This document shows, piece after piece, positions 51,947-64,000 of a DNA stretch of 64,000 nucleotides (position 1 is its first letter; each line of letters begins with the position of its first letter). Source of the DNA: Caulobacterales bacterium (GTDB taxonomy: Bacteria > Pseudomonadota > Alphaproteobacteria > Caulobacterales > Caulobacteraceae). The position numbers were made by a program, and so were the translations under genes. The notes below the pieces were generated by a model. The model saw only the letters and a list, made by a program, of their open reading frames with translations, did not search any database and was not told the DNA's origin. Where the stretch lies: the NCBI GenBank assembly GCA_016183935.1, contig JACPDR010000011.1, positions 62,001 to 126,000 of the forward strand. Reading direction: 5' to 3'.

Positions 51947-54073
51947 ATGTCGTCATCGAAAAGCCGACAGCCCAAAATGTCGTGGCGAGAACCTGTATTT
52001 GAATTACAGGCCGAGCCAGCGGATTGCGGTTATGTAGGCATTAGCGTTCTGCTCGCGTTCTTGGGCATCCGGCGAAGCGTGGCGGAAATTAAAACAGAAG
52101 GCGGGCTCACCTCGCGAGGTCTCTCGGTTCGTCAGGCCCGCCAAATCTTACAACGGTATAATGTTGAAGCCGACGCGGTCTACTTCGACCGCACCAGATC
52201 GGAAGCCTACCCCTGTCCAGGCCTCTTGCTACTCTCCAAGGGGCACTACATCGTTCTCGTGCGCAGGGTCGGGGATGCCTTCCACTCTTATGACCCGAAC
52301 TTCGGGTGGCATAAGATCACCCGGCAAAAACTCGCTCGTCTGACCCAGGGCATCGGGATTGAGGTGGCGTTGCCGACTTCAGCGCGTTTGACGCCGCCCA
52401 CGATCCCACCCTTACCTTCCTTTTTTTGGTCGCTGTTTGGCGGAAGGTTGGGGTGGCTCGCGGTCGCCGCCATCGCAATGACCCAGGTCGTGGCGTTGTC
52501 CTTGCCTCTACTGTCTCAGCGCTCGATCGATGAACTTGGCGCTCGACTAGACCCCTCCTTCCTTGGCATGGTCGGGTTAGGGTTCGTCTTGATTTCGGCG
52601 CTCAGCATGCTCACCAGCTTCGTGAGCACTGCGCTTGGTCTCAAGATTTCTCGGCGCGCTGCGCGTCGCCTCGGCCAACATACCTTCGACCGACTCGCCC
52701 GCCAGCCGGTCTCCTGGTTTACCAGAACCAGCCCAGCCTCGATCCAGTACCAGATCGCCGGCCTCGACCTCCAATATTCGCTCGTAGGCGAGATCATCCG
52801 AGTTGTGATTACCATCTGCGTGACACTGACGTTTGGTCTCCTCGCATTCCTCGTCGTATCACCTTGGCTCGCCATACCCGGCCTTATCGGCGCCGCGATC
52901 AGCATCAGCGTCGATCTGCTGTTCAACAGGATGCAGTTGTCGCTGCAGCATAACTCGATGCAGTCGATGCAGCGACGTTCCGCCCTGAACTACGATCTAC
53001 TGACTCAGATGCCGCTGCTCGCCCGGTTCGGCGCGCTGGCGCGAGGGCGCGCGCGCTATGCGAGTGTCATATCTAAGAGCAATGCGGTCGACGCCAGGCT
53101 GCAAACCCTTCGGAACTGGAAGACTCTCGTCCTCGGGATCGTGAGGTCAGCCGACGCTCTCGTCTTTGTCACCCTTTCCTCCGTCCTCATGGTTCGAGGA
53201 AACTATTCTCTGGGGGCCTTTGTCGCTGTCGGCGCATACAAAGATCTCGTCGCGCAATCGCTGCTCAGCGCATTCGCGCTAAGACAAAGGATCAAGCACA
53301 CTGAGGGCCATCGCCTTCAAACGAGAGATTTACTCGCTGTAGATCTGAGCGTCCCTCCGACAGGGGGCGTCAGGATAGAGGAAGGTCGGGTCGAGTTTTC
53401 GGCCGTATCATTCAGCTACGGATCCCTGGATCGGGAAATCCTCAGGAACGCCAACCTCACGATTGAACCGAAACAGTGCGTCGTCATACGCGGCGAGTCC
53501 GGCATCGGAAAGTCGACTATCGCTCGCCTCCTGTCCGGATCCGTTGAACCGATGTCTGGTCAGGTCAAAATAGACGGCCAGGTCGTGGCCCACCCGATCA
53601 TGGGCTTCGGGGCCGTTCTTCAGGAGGATCGGCTCATTTCCGGGTCCATTCGCGAAAATGTGTTGTTGTATCGGGACGGCTTCAACGACGCGGCCGTGTA
53701 CGCCGCGCTCGAGTGTGCAGAACTCGACGAGTTTGTTCGCGGCCTGCCGATGAAGCTGGAGTCCCAAGCGACGGAGCACAGTGGTGGTCTCTCGGGCGGA
53801 CAACGGCAACGACTTCTGATCGCTCGCGCCGTCCTCGGCACCCCGAAGTTGGTCGTTCTCGATGAGGCGACCGCGTCACTGGAAGTCGAGCGCGAGCGCT
53901 CCATCGTTAAACGCTTGAAAAGCACAGGCGCCACCCTCGTTATCGTTTCCCATAGGCCAGAGGTGTGGTCGCTGGCCGATCGGCTGTTGGAAGTTACCGA
54001 CGGAATCATCCGCGAAGTCCCGGTTGTGTCTGGTCTCGCCCCAGCTCGGGCGGCCGAGACCGGTCGGTTTTGA
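51947..54073 (+). CDS. Peptidase-containing ABC exporter (PCAT, C39 type)
   Basis: The 708-residue protein removes the leader after the double glycine and exports the product. The N-terminal C39 peptidase has C27 (EPADCGYVG), H100 (SKGHYIVL) and D116 (YDPNFGW). About six membrane segments follow (residues 165-450). The ATPase part has Walker A GESGIGKST, the signature LSGGQRQR, Walker B LVVLDEAT and the switch SHRPE. It starts 13 bp after precursor 2. Together with the radical SAM gene this is a complete maturation and export unit. Confidence 0.95.
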   Translation: MSSSKSRQPKMSWREPVFELQAEPADCGYVGISVLLAFLGIRRSVAEIKTEGGLTSRGLSVRQARQILQRYNVEADAVYFDRTRSEAYPCPGLLLLSKGHYIVLVRRVGDAFHSYDPNFGWHKITRQKLARLTQGIGIEVALPTSARLTPPTIPPLPSFFWSLFGGRLGWLAVAAIAMTQVVALSLPLLSQRSIDELGARLDPSFLGMVGLGFVLISALSMLTSFVSTALGLKISRRAARRLGQHTFDRLARQPVSWFTRTSPASIQYQIAGLDLQYSLVGEIIRVVITICVTLTFGLLAFLVVSPWLAIPGLIGAAISISVDLLFNRMQLSLQHNSMQSMQRRSALNYDLLTQMPLLARFGALARGRARYASVISKSNAVDARLQTLRNWKTLVLGIVRSADALVFVTLSSVLMVRGNYSLGAFVAVGAYKDLVAQSLLSAFALRQRIKHTEGHRLQTRDLLAVDLSVPPTGGVRIEEGRVEFSAVSFSYGSLDREILRNANLTIEPKQCVVIRGESGIGKSTIARLLSGSVEPMSGQVKIDGQVVAHPIMGFGAVLQEDRLISGSIRENVLLYRDGFNDAAVYAALECAELDEFVRGLPMKLESQATEHSGGLSGGQRQRLLIARAVLGTPKLVVLDEATASLEVERERSIVKRLKSTGATLVIVSHRPEVWSLADRLLEVTDGIIREVPVVSGLAPARAAETGRF

Positions 54074-54119
54074 TGGCTGGCGCAGTCGCGTCTGCCCGCT
54101 CATCAGGCCGCTTTAGGAA

Positions 54120-54323
54120 ATGCAACGGCGGCTAAAGGCGGGAATCGCGCTCGCCCAGGCGGATCGACTAGATCCCGCGCTCAGGGCGACCTTCATCGAC
54201 CCTGTCGGCGAGATCGAGCTTCCGGATGAGCCGGAGGATTCTTTCGACCCCGACGCCCCCACACCAAGGCCACGTCCTGCGGCCGACTATTGGCCGAGGC
54301 CTTGGTGGACTCAGAAGCGCTAG
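54120..54323 (+). CDS. Possible small hypothetical protein after the exporter
   Basis: A 67-residue frame with acidic and Pro-rich sequence (LPDEPEDSFDPDAPTPRP) and a Trp-rich end (YWPRPWWTQKR) starts 46 bp after the exporter gene. No family is recognised. The gap and composition allow a real gene in the same operon, but this is not certain. Confidence 0.35.
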   Translation: MQRRLKAGIALAQADRLDPALRATFIDPVGEIELPDEPEDSFDPDAPTPRPRPAADYWPRPWWTQKR

Positions 54324-54608
54324 GGGCTAGCAGCGTCAACGTCCCTTTATCCCCGGGTCACCGCTCGTCGAGCATGGCTTGGGCTGTTCCGGGGCAACAA
54401 GGGAGATTCATCCGTCGGGCCGTTCATACGGATGGCTGGACGTGCCCGATCGGCAATCATTGGAAGGGATCGACTATTCGACCTCGGTTCTCGCCCGGGC
54501 GAACAATGCCGCGTGCTGGGTTCGGCTGAGCGCCATGAGCAGACATCAGGACCACGTCTGAAAGCCGACCTTCGTTGAGCGCGCCGTCGCTTGGTATTAA
54601 GCAACGGC
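54324..54608. other. Intergenic region with a dispersed repeat
   Basis: No gene is seen in this 285-bp stretch. At 54528-54580 it holds GAGCGCCATGAGCAGACATC followed by GAAAGCCGACCTTCG, another short member of the dispersed repeat family. The rest shows no clear structure. Confidence 0.5.
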
Positions 54609-55292
54609 ATGCCTGCGCCGACTGCCCAACTTGAACTCGGTCGAGACGGTGCTGAGCTGGCACCCAACGCGCTCGAAAGCTCCACACTCGCTGCCTTGGA
54701 ACAGGTACTCGATGGCCAGCCGCGCGACGTCGCCGGCGTCAGGCTTTTCGGCGTGGAAGGGGTGCTGGACTTCCTCGCCACCAACGGCCCGATCGGCAGC
54801 CTCGCCGCCTGGCGTCTTGGTGAGATGGCGCGGCCGGTGCGGGCGATCCTTTTCAACAAGACAGCCTCCGCGAATTGGGCGTTGGCCTGGCATCAAGACC
54901 GCGTGATTGCGGTGCGGGAGCGAGAGGAAGTGGAAGGCTTCGGACCTTGGACGCGCAAGCATGGCGCGCTGCATGTCGCGCCACCGTTCGAGCTGCTAGC
55001 CGGTATGCTCACCCTGCGCGCCCACCTCGACCCTGTGCCTCAGACCAACGCTCCACTACTTGTCGCGCCGGGGTCGCACCGCTTTGGCAGGATCCCGGAG
55101 GCGGATGTTCCCGAAGTGGTGTGCAAGTGCGGCGTCGCCATGTGTCTGGCTGAAGCGGGCGACATCTGGATCTACGCGACGCCGATCCTGCACGCGTCCG
55201 ACAGGGCGTCCGTCGCGACGCACCGCCGAGTCCTACAGGTGGACTATGCCGTCGGTGATCTTCCCGGCGGACTGCAGTGGCTTGGCGTCTGA
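54609..55292 (+). CDS. PhyH-like (phytanoyl-CoA dioxygenase family) oxygenase
   Basis: The 227-residue protein has the iron ligands of the Fe(II)/2-oxoglutarate fold: H and D in WHQDRVI (about residues 98-100) and a distal H in LHASDRA, with R in HRRVLQVDY. Other features are APLLVAPGSHRFG and GDIWIYATPILHAS. The family hydroxylates varied small molecules. It stands alone after the RiPP unit; a link to the peptide product is possible but not shown by the sequence. The ATG at 54609 is chosen; a TTG lies 18 bp upstream. Confidence 0.75.
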   Translation: MPAPTAQLELGRDGAELAPNALESSTLAALEQVLDGQPRDVAGVRLFGVEGVLDFLATNGPIGSLAAWRLGEMARPVRAILFNKTASANWALAWHQDRVIAVREREEVEGFGPWTRKHGALHVAPPFELLAGMLTLRAHLDPVPQTNAPLLVAPGSHRFGRIPEADVPEVVCKCGVAMCLAEAGDIWIYATPILHASDRASVATHRRVLQVDYAVGDLPGGLQWLGV

Positions 55293-55413
55293 GACGCGCC
55301 AAGTGCGGACATTGATCGGTGGTCAGGAACCGGACCGTCGGTGCGCTGCGGCCAGAGCGTCCGCTTTGATGTGGCCCTGTATGGCGGCTCACGATCACCG
55401 AGCCCCGACACGA

Positions 55414-55818
55414 TCAGCTTGACCCCAGCTCCTGGATTACGGGGCAGCGGATTTCGTTTCCGTCACGACAGTCGGCGACGGCTTGCTGCAACACGCCCCG
55501 AAGGCGTTGCAGATCGACGATCTTTGCGTCGATGCTCGCGATGTGCTCCTGAGCCATATCGCGCACCTCGCAACAGGCTTGGACCTCCGGCTCGCTTAGC
55601 GCGATCAGCCGTCGAATGGCGTCGATGCTGAAGCCGAGTTCCCGAGATCGGCGGATGAACCTCAAGCGCTGGGAATGACCTGGCGCATAGCTTCTATGGC
55701 CACCCTCCGTTCGGGCGGGGGCCGGCATGAGTCCGATCCGCTCGTAGTAGCGCACCGTCTCCAGATGCACACCGGCGCTGCGCGCCAGGCGTCCGATGGT
55801 CAAAATCTGTCTGCGCAC
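55414..55818 (-). CDS. merR: MerR, mercury-responsive regulator
   Basis: The protein (134 residues from a GTG at 55818) has the MerR helix-turn-helix (IGRLARSAGVHLETVRYYERIGL) and coiled coil. The three Hg(II)-binding cysteines are present: one of the CC pair in VQACCEV, C in AVADCRDG and C in IRCPVI, the last two as in MerR of Tn21. The GTG start gives a usual length. It is divergent from merT, with the operator between. It should act as a repressor without Hg(II) and an activator with it. Confidence 0.9.
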   Translation of the reverse strand: MRRQILTIGRLARSAGVHLETVRYYERIGLMPAPARTEGGHRSYAPGHSQRLRFIRRSRELGFSIDAIRRLIALSEPEVQACCEVRDMAQEHIASIDAKIVDLQRLRGVLQQAVADCRDGNEIRCPVIQELGSS

Positions 55819-55822
55819 GCTC

Positions 55823-55853
55823 TTGATCCCGTAGTGGCTACGGGTTGTAGCGT
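55823..55853 (+). promoter_or_regulatory. MerR-controlled promoter with 19-bp spacer
   Basis: A -35-like TTGATC (55823-55828) and a -10-like TAGCGT (55848-55853) are 19 bp apart, the over-long spacing of MerR promoters. The dyad CCCGTAG-TGG-CTACGGG (55828-55844) fills the spacer. It drives merT on the plus strand and covers the start of merR. Confidence 0.8.
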
Positions 55854-55876
55854 GTATCAGATGAAACAGGAGGTCC

Positions 55877-56263
55877 ATGGTGACCGATCAAAACCGCCCT
55901 CGCATTCCTGAAGTCGCCGTCAGCGCCTCGGCGGCTGTCGGTGGGCTTGCCTCCGTCTTCGCTTGGGCGGCCTGCTGCGTTCTTCCCTTGGCCCTGTCGG
56001 TGGCGGGCGTGTCGTTCGCCGGCGCTGCCCTGATCGCGGGTGCGAGAAACTGGCTGACGCTCGTCGCCGGCGTCCTCTTGGCCGCAGGTTGGTTTCTGCA
56101 TTGGCGCCGTCGTCGAATGTGCCGTCAGGACGCAGCCTGCGCCCGGCCGTCGCCGCTGGTCTTCTGGCTGCTGGCCGTCGCCTCGGTGCTGATGGTGCTG
56201 TCCTTGGCGTGGGAGCCTATAGTCGAGCCGTGGGCGATGCCCCGACTGGCGGCCATGCGATGA
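55877..56263 (+). CDS. merT: MerT-like mercuric ion transporter
   Basis: The 128-residue membrane protein has three membrane segments and the paired cysteines of MerT in the first (FAWAACCVLPLALSV). A second Cys site (MCRQDAAC) lies in the loop after the second segment. MerT brings Hg(II) in for reduction. The ATG overlaps nothing upstream and begins 24 bp after the -10 of the MerR promoter. Its stop overlaps the next ATG by 4 bp. merP is not present. Confidence 0.85.
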   Translation: MVTDQNRPRIPEVAVSASAAVGGLASVFAWAACCVLPLALSVAGVSFAGAALIAGARNWLTLVAGVLLAAGWFLHWRRRRMCRQDAACARPSPLVFWLLAVASVLMVLSLAWEPIVEPWAMPRLAAMR

Positions 56264-56481
56264 CCTCCATTATCGTCTTGGAGTCCACCCTGACCTGCCC
56301 GACCTGCGGACATGTGGCGACTGAAACCATGCCCACGGATGCCTGCATCTGGTTCTACGACTGCGCCGGCTGCGGGACCAAACTGAAACCCAAGCACGGC
56401 GATTGTTGCGTTTTCTGCTCGTACGGCGATGTGGCGTGTCCCCCGATCCAGGCGGGCGGCCGCGACGCATGTTGCGGGTAG
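56260..56481 (+). CDS. Small Cys-rich protein of mer operons (GDCCVFCSYG family)
   Basis: The 73-residue protein has CPTCGH near the start, CAGCGTKL and the hallmark GDCCVFCSYGDVACPP, ending in DACCG. Such proteins recur beside merT and merA in alphaproteobacteria and are thought to handle mercury or another metal. It overlaps merT by 4 bp. Confidence 0.8.
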   Translation: MTSIIVLESTLTCPTCGHVATETMPTDACIWFYDCAGCGTKLKPKHGDCCVFCSYGDVACPPIQAGGRDACCG

Positions 56482-56508
56482 AACGCACCCTGTGAACGAG
56501 GACACGCC

Positions 56509-56700
56509 ATGGTCGCCTACGACCTGATCGTCATCGGCAGCGGCACGGCCGCCCAGGTTGCCGTCAGCCGCATCCGCGCCGCCGGATGGTCCGTCGCAGT
56601 CATCGATCATCGCCCGTTCGGCGGGACCTGCGCGCTGCGCGGCTGCGACCCAAAGAAGATGCTGGTCAGCGGCGAGGAGGCGATCAGCTCGAGAAATTAG
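56509..56700 (+). pseudogene. merA: Truncated mercuric reductase (merA), N-terminal remnant
   Basis: The 63-residue frame starts with the FAD-binding LIVIGSGTAAQVAVSRIRAA and includes the redox pair GTCALRGCDPKKM, as in MerA-type flavoprotein disulfide reductases (about 470-560 residues). It stops right after GEEAIS because unrelated sequence begins near 56684. Without the rest it cannot reduce Hg(II), so the operon would import Hg without detoxifying it. Confidence 0.9.
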
Positions 56701-56774
56701 CTCAACTCCACGAACGCGGCGTTCTCACTGATTCCGAGTTCCAAGCTCAAAAAACTAAGCTTCTCGCGAGCTAG
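56682..56774 (+). pseudogene. SHOCT-domain tail joined to truncated merA
   Basis: In another frame the stretch encodes DQLEKLAQLHERGVLTDSEF followed by QAQKTKLL and a stop, the C-terminal SHOCT motif normally found at the end of oligomerising proteins. Nothing upstream in that frame belongs to such a protein. It marks a recombination joint with the end of another gene. Confidence 0.75.
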
Positions 56775-56942
56775 GTCCGGCGGGCCTTTGAGCTAGGAGC
56801 GGACATTCCAAGCCCACCGGGAAGCAGTCGCGGCAGGGGAACTTCCGAAGGTGCTTGCCGGACGAAGGCGTCTTTTCGGTCATGTAAGAGGTCTCTGTCG
56901 ACGCGAACGACGGAGGCCATAGGGTGTTTTGGGGGGACTACG

Positions 56943-57455
56943 ATGAGACACTGGGTTTTGCTGGCAGCGCTGAGCGCAGGCTGTTTTGCCTCTGCCCCCT
57001 CACAGGCTCAGAGCTGCTACGAGAGCGTAGTTCGCTCCCCGTCGCCGTTTTTGGGAAACCATGACGAGATCTTTCGCCTGCAAGACGGCACGATTTGGCA
57101 GGTCCAGCACGAGTACGAGTACCTCTATGAGTACTACCCCTCGGTGGTGATTTGCCCTGCTCGAGGGGCGCTGGTGATCAACGGAAAACGGCTGGCCGTT
57201 AGACAGCTGAACGGCTCAGCCACGCCGGACGGTGGAAGCGACCTGATCGAGTCACGTATCGACGGTGAGTTTTCCGGCTGGGATGGAGAGACCGTTTTCA
57301 AGCTCGCTAACGGCCAGATTTGGCAACAGGCGAGCTATGACTACGAGTACCACTACGCGTACAGCCCTGAGGTATTTATCGTCCGGACAGGTGGTCGTTT
57401 TATGATGACCGTCGAAGGCGTTGATGACCCAATCCGAGTGATCCGCCTCCGGTAG
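56943..57455 (+). CDS. Secreted protein with two Tyr-rich repeats
   Basis: The 170-residue protein has a signal peptide (RHWVLLAALSAGCFASAPSQ-AQ) and two copies of a repeat: FRLQDGTIWQVQHEYEYLYE followed by YYPSVVI, and FKLANGQIWQQASYDYEYHY followed by AYSPEVFI. The shared form is F-L-G-IWQ-x5-YEY-x-Y-Y-P-V-I. No known family is recognised. The pattern resembles small beta-strand proteins of unknown role. Confidence 0.65.
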   Translation: MRHWVLLAALSAGCFASAPSQAQSCYESVVRSPSPFLGNHDEIFRLQDGTIWQVQHEYEYLYEYYPSVVICPARGALVINGKRLAVRQLNGSATPDGGSDLIESRIDGEFSGWDGETVFKLANGQIWQQASYDYEYHYAYSPEVFIVRTGGRFMMTVEGVDDPIRVIRLR

Positions 57456-57601
57456 GCTTGGAATGGTAGCGAGCCTGAAGTCCTATCAGCGCCAGTTGCG
57501 GACGTTGATGCAGCTCCTGACACCGGACGGTGGCTTCGGGCCGCTCGTCACACCATTGCCTACGGCGGCGCTGAAAGTTACACGGGCGTTGGAGCCTCGA
57601 T

Positions 57602-58009
57602 TTGCCGAACGCCCTTCGCCACCTCTGCATCGGTCTGTGCGTCGCCGTCCTGGCGGCCATGAACCTGCATGGGCTGTCGCAGTCGCAACATGCCGTCGGC
57701 CACGCCGCCGACTGGCCTGCCATCGCCTTGAGCGAGGCGGACGAGGATCATCACGGCCACGTCCATGTGGCGCCTGAAGAGGCCCCAGATACCGACCCCG
57801 ATCGCGACACAGACGGCGCGCGCCCGGTCGGGCATCACCATCACGCCGGCGGCGACATTCACGCCGCCCTGCCCTTGCTTGAACGGGATATGACCGAAGC
57901 ATCATCGCTGACGTCGGCGCTCCGATGGGCCGGTCCCGATCCCGTCTTGCCGAGCCTCTCCAGCGACGGGCCCGAATACCCTCCAAAACGGATGCGCACG
58001 GTCGTCTGA
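57602..58009 (+). CDS. His-rich protein preceding a metal-efflux operon
   Basis: The 135-residue protein starts with a membrane or signal segment (ALRHLCIGLCVAVLAAMNLH) followed by His-rich stretches (DEDHHGHVHVAPE, GHHHHAGGDIH). Such proteins often lead cobalt-zinc-cadmium or copper efflux operons and may buffer periplasmic metal. The start is a TTG with a GGAG site 7 bp upstream. It lies 48 bp before czcC. Confidence 0.7.
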   Translation: MPNALRHLCIGLCVAVLAAMNLHGLSQSQHAVGHAADWPAIALSEADEDHHGHVHVAPEEAPDTDPDRDTDGARPVGHHHHAGGDIHAALPLLERDMTEASSLTSALRWAGPDPVLPSLSSDGPEYPPKRMRTVV

Positions 58010-58057
58010 ACCGGCGCGGCCGTTCGGCTGCGCGCAACCCGTTTTCCGGAGATACCC

Positions 58058-59367
58058 TTGAAGACCCCGATCGCCGGCTCAGCCGGATCGTGGGCGCGTT
58101 TCGCGGCCGTTTCGATCGCAGCGCTCTCACTGGCGGCCTCGCCGACCCACTCCGCCGTGGCCCAGGAGCCGTCCGGCTCCATCGCAAATGCGCCTGTGCT
58201 GTCCCTTGAGCGCGCCCTCGCGCGCGCCGTCGAGGTGGACCCCGGCCTTCCGGGCGTGGAGGCCCGTGCCCGCGCCGGGGACGCGGCCGTGCGGCAGGCC
58301 GATGTCCGACCCAACCCAACCGTGGGTCTGATGGTCGAAAACCTGCCCACGCTGGGCGGCGGCAACATCATCGACCGCACCGAGACGACCCTGTCCTACG
58401 AGCAGCGGTTCGAACGCGGCGGTGACCGGCCGGCCCGCGTGGCTCTGGCGAGGAGCGAAGCCGCCCTCGTCCAGGCCGAAGCCGCGATCAGGCGGCTCGA
58501 TCGCCTTGAACAGGTGCAGCGCGCCTGGGCCGAGGCGCTCGCCGCCCAGGCCGAACTTGAGATCGCCCGCGAACGCCTCGCCCTCGCCGAGCGCTTTCAG
58601 ATCGAGGTGCAGCGCCGGGTCGACATGGCGCGTGACCCGCTGTTCGCCGGCGCCCGCGCCGAGGCCGAACTCGCGCAGGCCCAGATCGACTTCGATCAGG
58701 CCGAGATACAGGCCCGTCTGGCCCGCGCCACGCTGGGACGGTTCTGGATCGGCGCGTCGGACTCCTCGCTGGACCCGGCGGACTTCGAGGACACCAGCGC
58801 CGCGCGCGAAATCGCGGGCGACGCCGCCGAGATCGACCTCGCGGTTCTGGCGGCGCAGCGCGATGTCGCCCGGGCCCGCGTCAGCCTCGAACAGGCCCGC
58901 GCCATGCCGGACGCGACGGTCAGCGTCGGCGTCCGCCATTTCTGGGATGGGCAGGATCTCGGCCTCGTCGTCGGCGGTTCCATCCCGCTCGGCCGCCATG
59001 ACCGCAACGAGGGCGCCATCGAGCGGGCCCGGTTCGAAGGGGTCGCGGCCGAGGCCGACATGGCGGCGCTCCGGCAGGAACGGGAACGGGAGATCGCTCG
59101 TCTCCAGGTCCTCTTGGCCTCCCGGGCGCTGGAAGCCCAGCGGATCGCCGGGGAGACCTTGCCGCAGGCCGAACGGGCCGTGGCGCTCGTGCGCGAAGGC
59201 TTCGCGCGCGGCGGCTTCTCCTACAATGACGTCATCGCCGCCCAGACGGCGCTCCTGACGGCGAAGGCCCGCCGCGTCGCCGTTCTCAAGCAATTCCACA
59301 TCGATCGCGCCCGCCTTGACCGGTTGACCGGCGCGCATGCCGACCTGCTCGGCCTGGAGACCCAACC

Positions 59368-59371
<4 letters not shown>
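58058..59371 (+). CDS. czcC: CzcC-like outer-membrane factor of heavy-metal efflux
   Basis: The 437-residue protein is a TolC-family outer-membrane channel with long Ala/Glu/Arg-rich coiled-coil helices (about residues 130-230 and 280-420) and a signal peptide (SIAALSLAASPTHSAVA). RPNPTVGLMVENLPT and FERGGDRPARVALA fit the CzcC group. The TTG start has a GGAG site 6 bp upstream. It overlaps czcB by 4 bp, forming the operon czcC-czcB-czcA. Confidence 0.9.

Positions 59372-64000
<4,629 letters not shown>

Overview
The window is a GC-rich chromosomal segment of an alphaproteobacterium, most likely a member of the Caulobacteraceae (Caulobacter/Brevundimonas/Phenylobacterium type). This is inferred from the gene families: FixL/FixJ, 5-aminolevulinate synthase, a GcrA-type regulator, CsgG/HfaB-like protein, TonB-dependent receptors and B12-dependent ribonucleotide reductase. 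No rRNA or tRNA was recognised to fix the taxon.

Positions 1-24.9 kb look like host chromosome devoted to low-oxygen life. The 3' part of a B12-dependent ribonucleotide reductase converges on a long minus-strand block. Read in its direction of transcription the block is: alternative oxidase, oxygen-independent coproporphyrinogen oxidase (HemN), quinol-type nitric oxide reductase, NnrS, a Cys-rich DUF454 protein, a PLP-dependent decarboxylase, UbiT-UbiU-UbiV (oxygen-independent ubiquinone synthesis), an AroQ-fold protein, a TonB-dependent receptor with a YcnI-like and a SirB2-like protein, then copper nitrite reductase NirK and an outer-membrane channel. Four promoters in it carry 14-bp FNR-family palindromes of the form TTGCG-N4-CRCAA or close to it, the type linked to the NO-responsive regulator NnrR. 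No NnrR, nitrate reductase or nitrous oxide reductase gene is seen. Facing this block on the plus strand are a haem-PAS FixL, FixJ and HemA, then an XRE regulator with a SulP transporter and OmpW behind a classical FNR/FixK box.

Positions 25-35.3 kb carry a conjugative or mobilisable element backbone: VirD2-type relaxase, DUF2493 protein, GcrA-like regulator, two SSB-like proteins, ParB, a damaged Toprim gene and RadC. Inside it sits a compact graspetide (ATP-grasp RiPP) cluster whose precursor has three copies of a TxTxxxxExDD core. Next comes a copper module (CopA ATPase and CsoR, divergent, with two operators).

Positions 38.5-57.5 kb are a mosaic. Two related tyrosine recombinases (one intact, one frameshifted) flank a cargo of secreted proteins with a CsgG-like lipoprotein gene. 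A second RiPP system follows: TonB receptor, radical SAM enzyme, two Cys-rich precursors and a C39-peptidase ABC exporter. After that come a PhyH-like oxygenase and a broken mercury operon (merR, merT, a small Cys protein, and merA cut after about 60 codons and joined to a SHOCT-domain tail). Short dispersed repeats fill several gaps. From 57.6 kb to the end there is a heavy-metal efflux operon (His-rich protein, CzcC, CzcB, CzcA) followed by a HupE/UreJ gene cut by the window edge.
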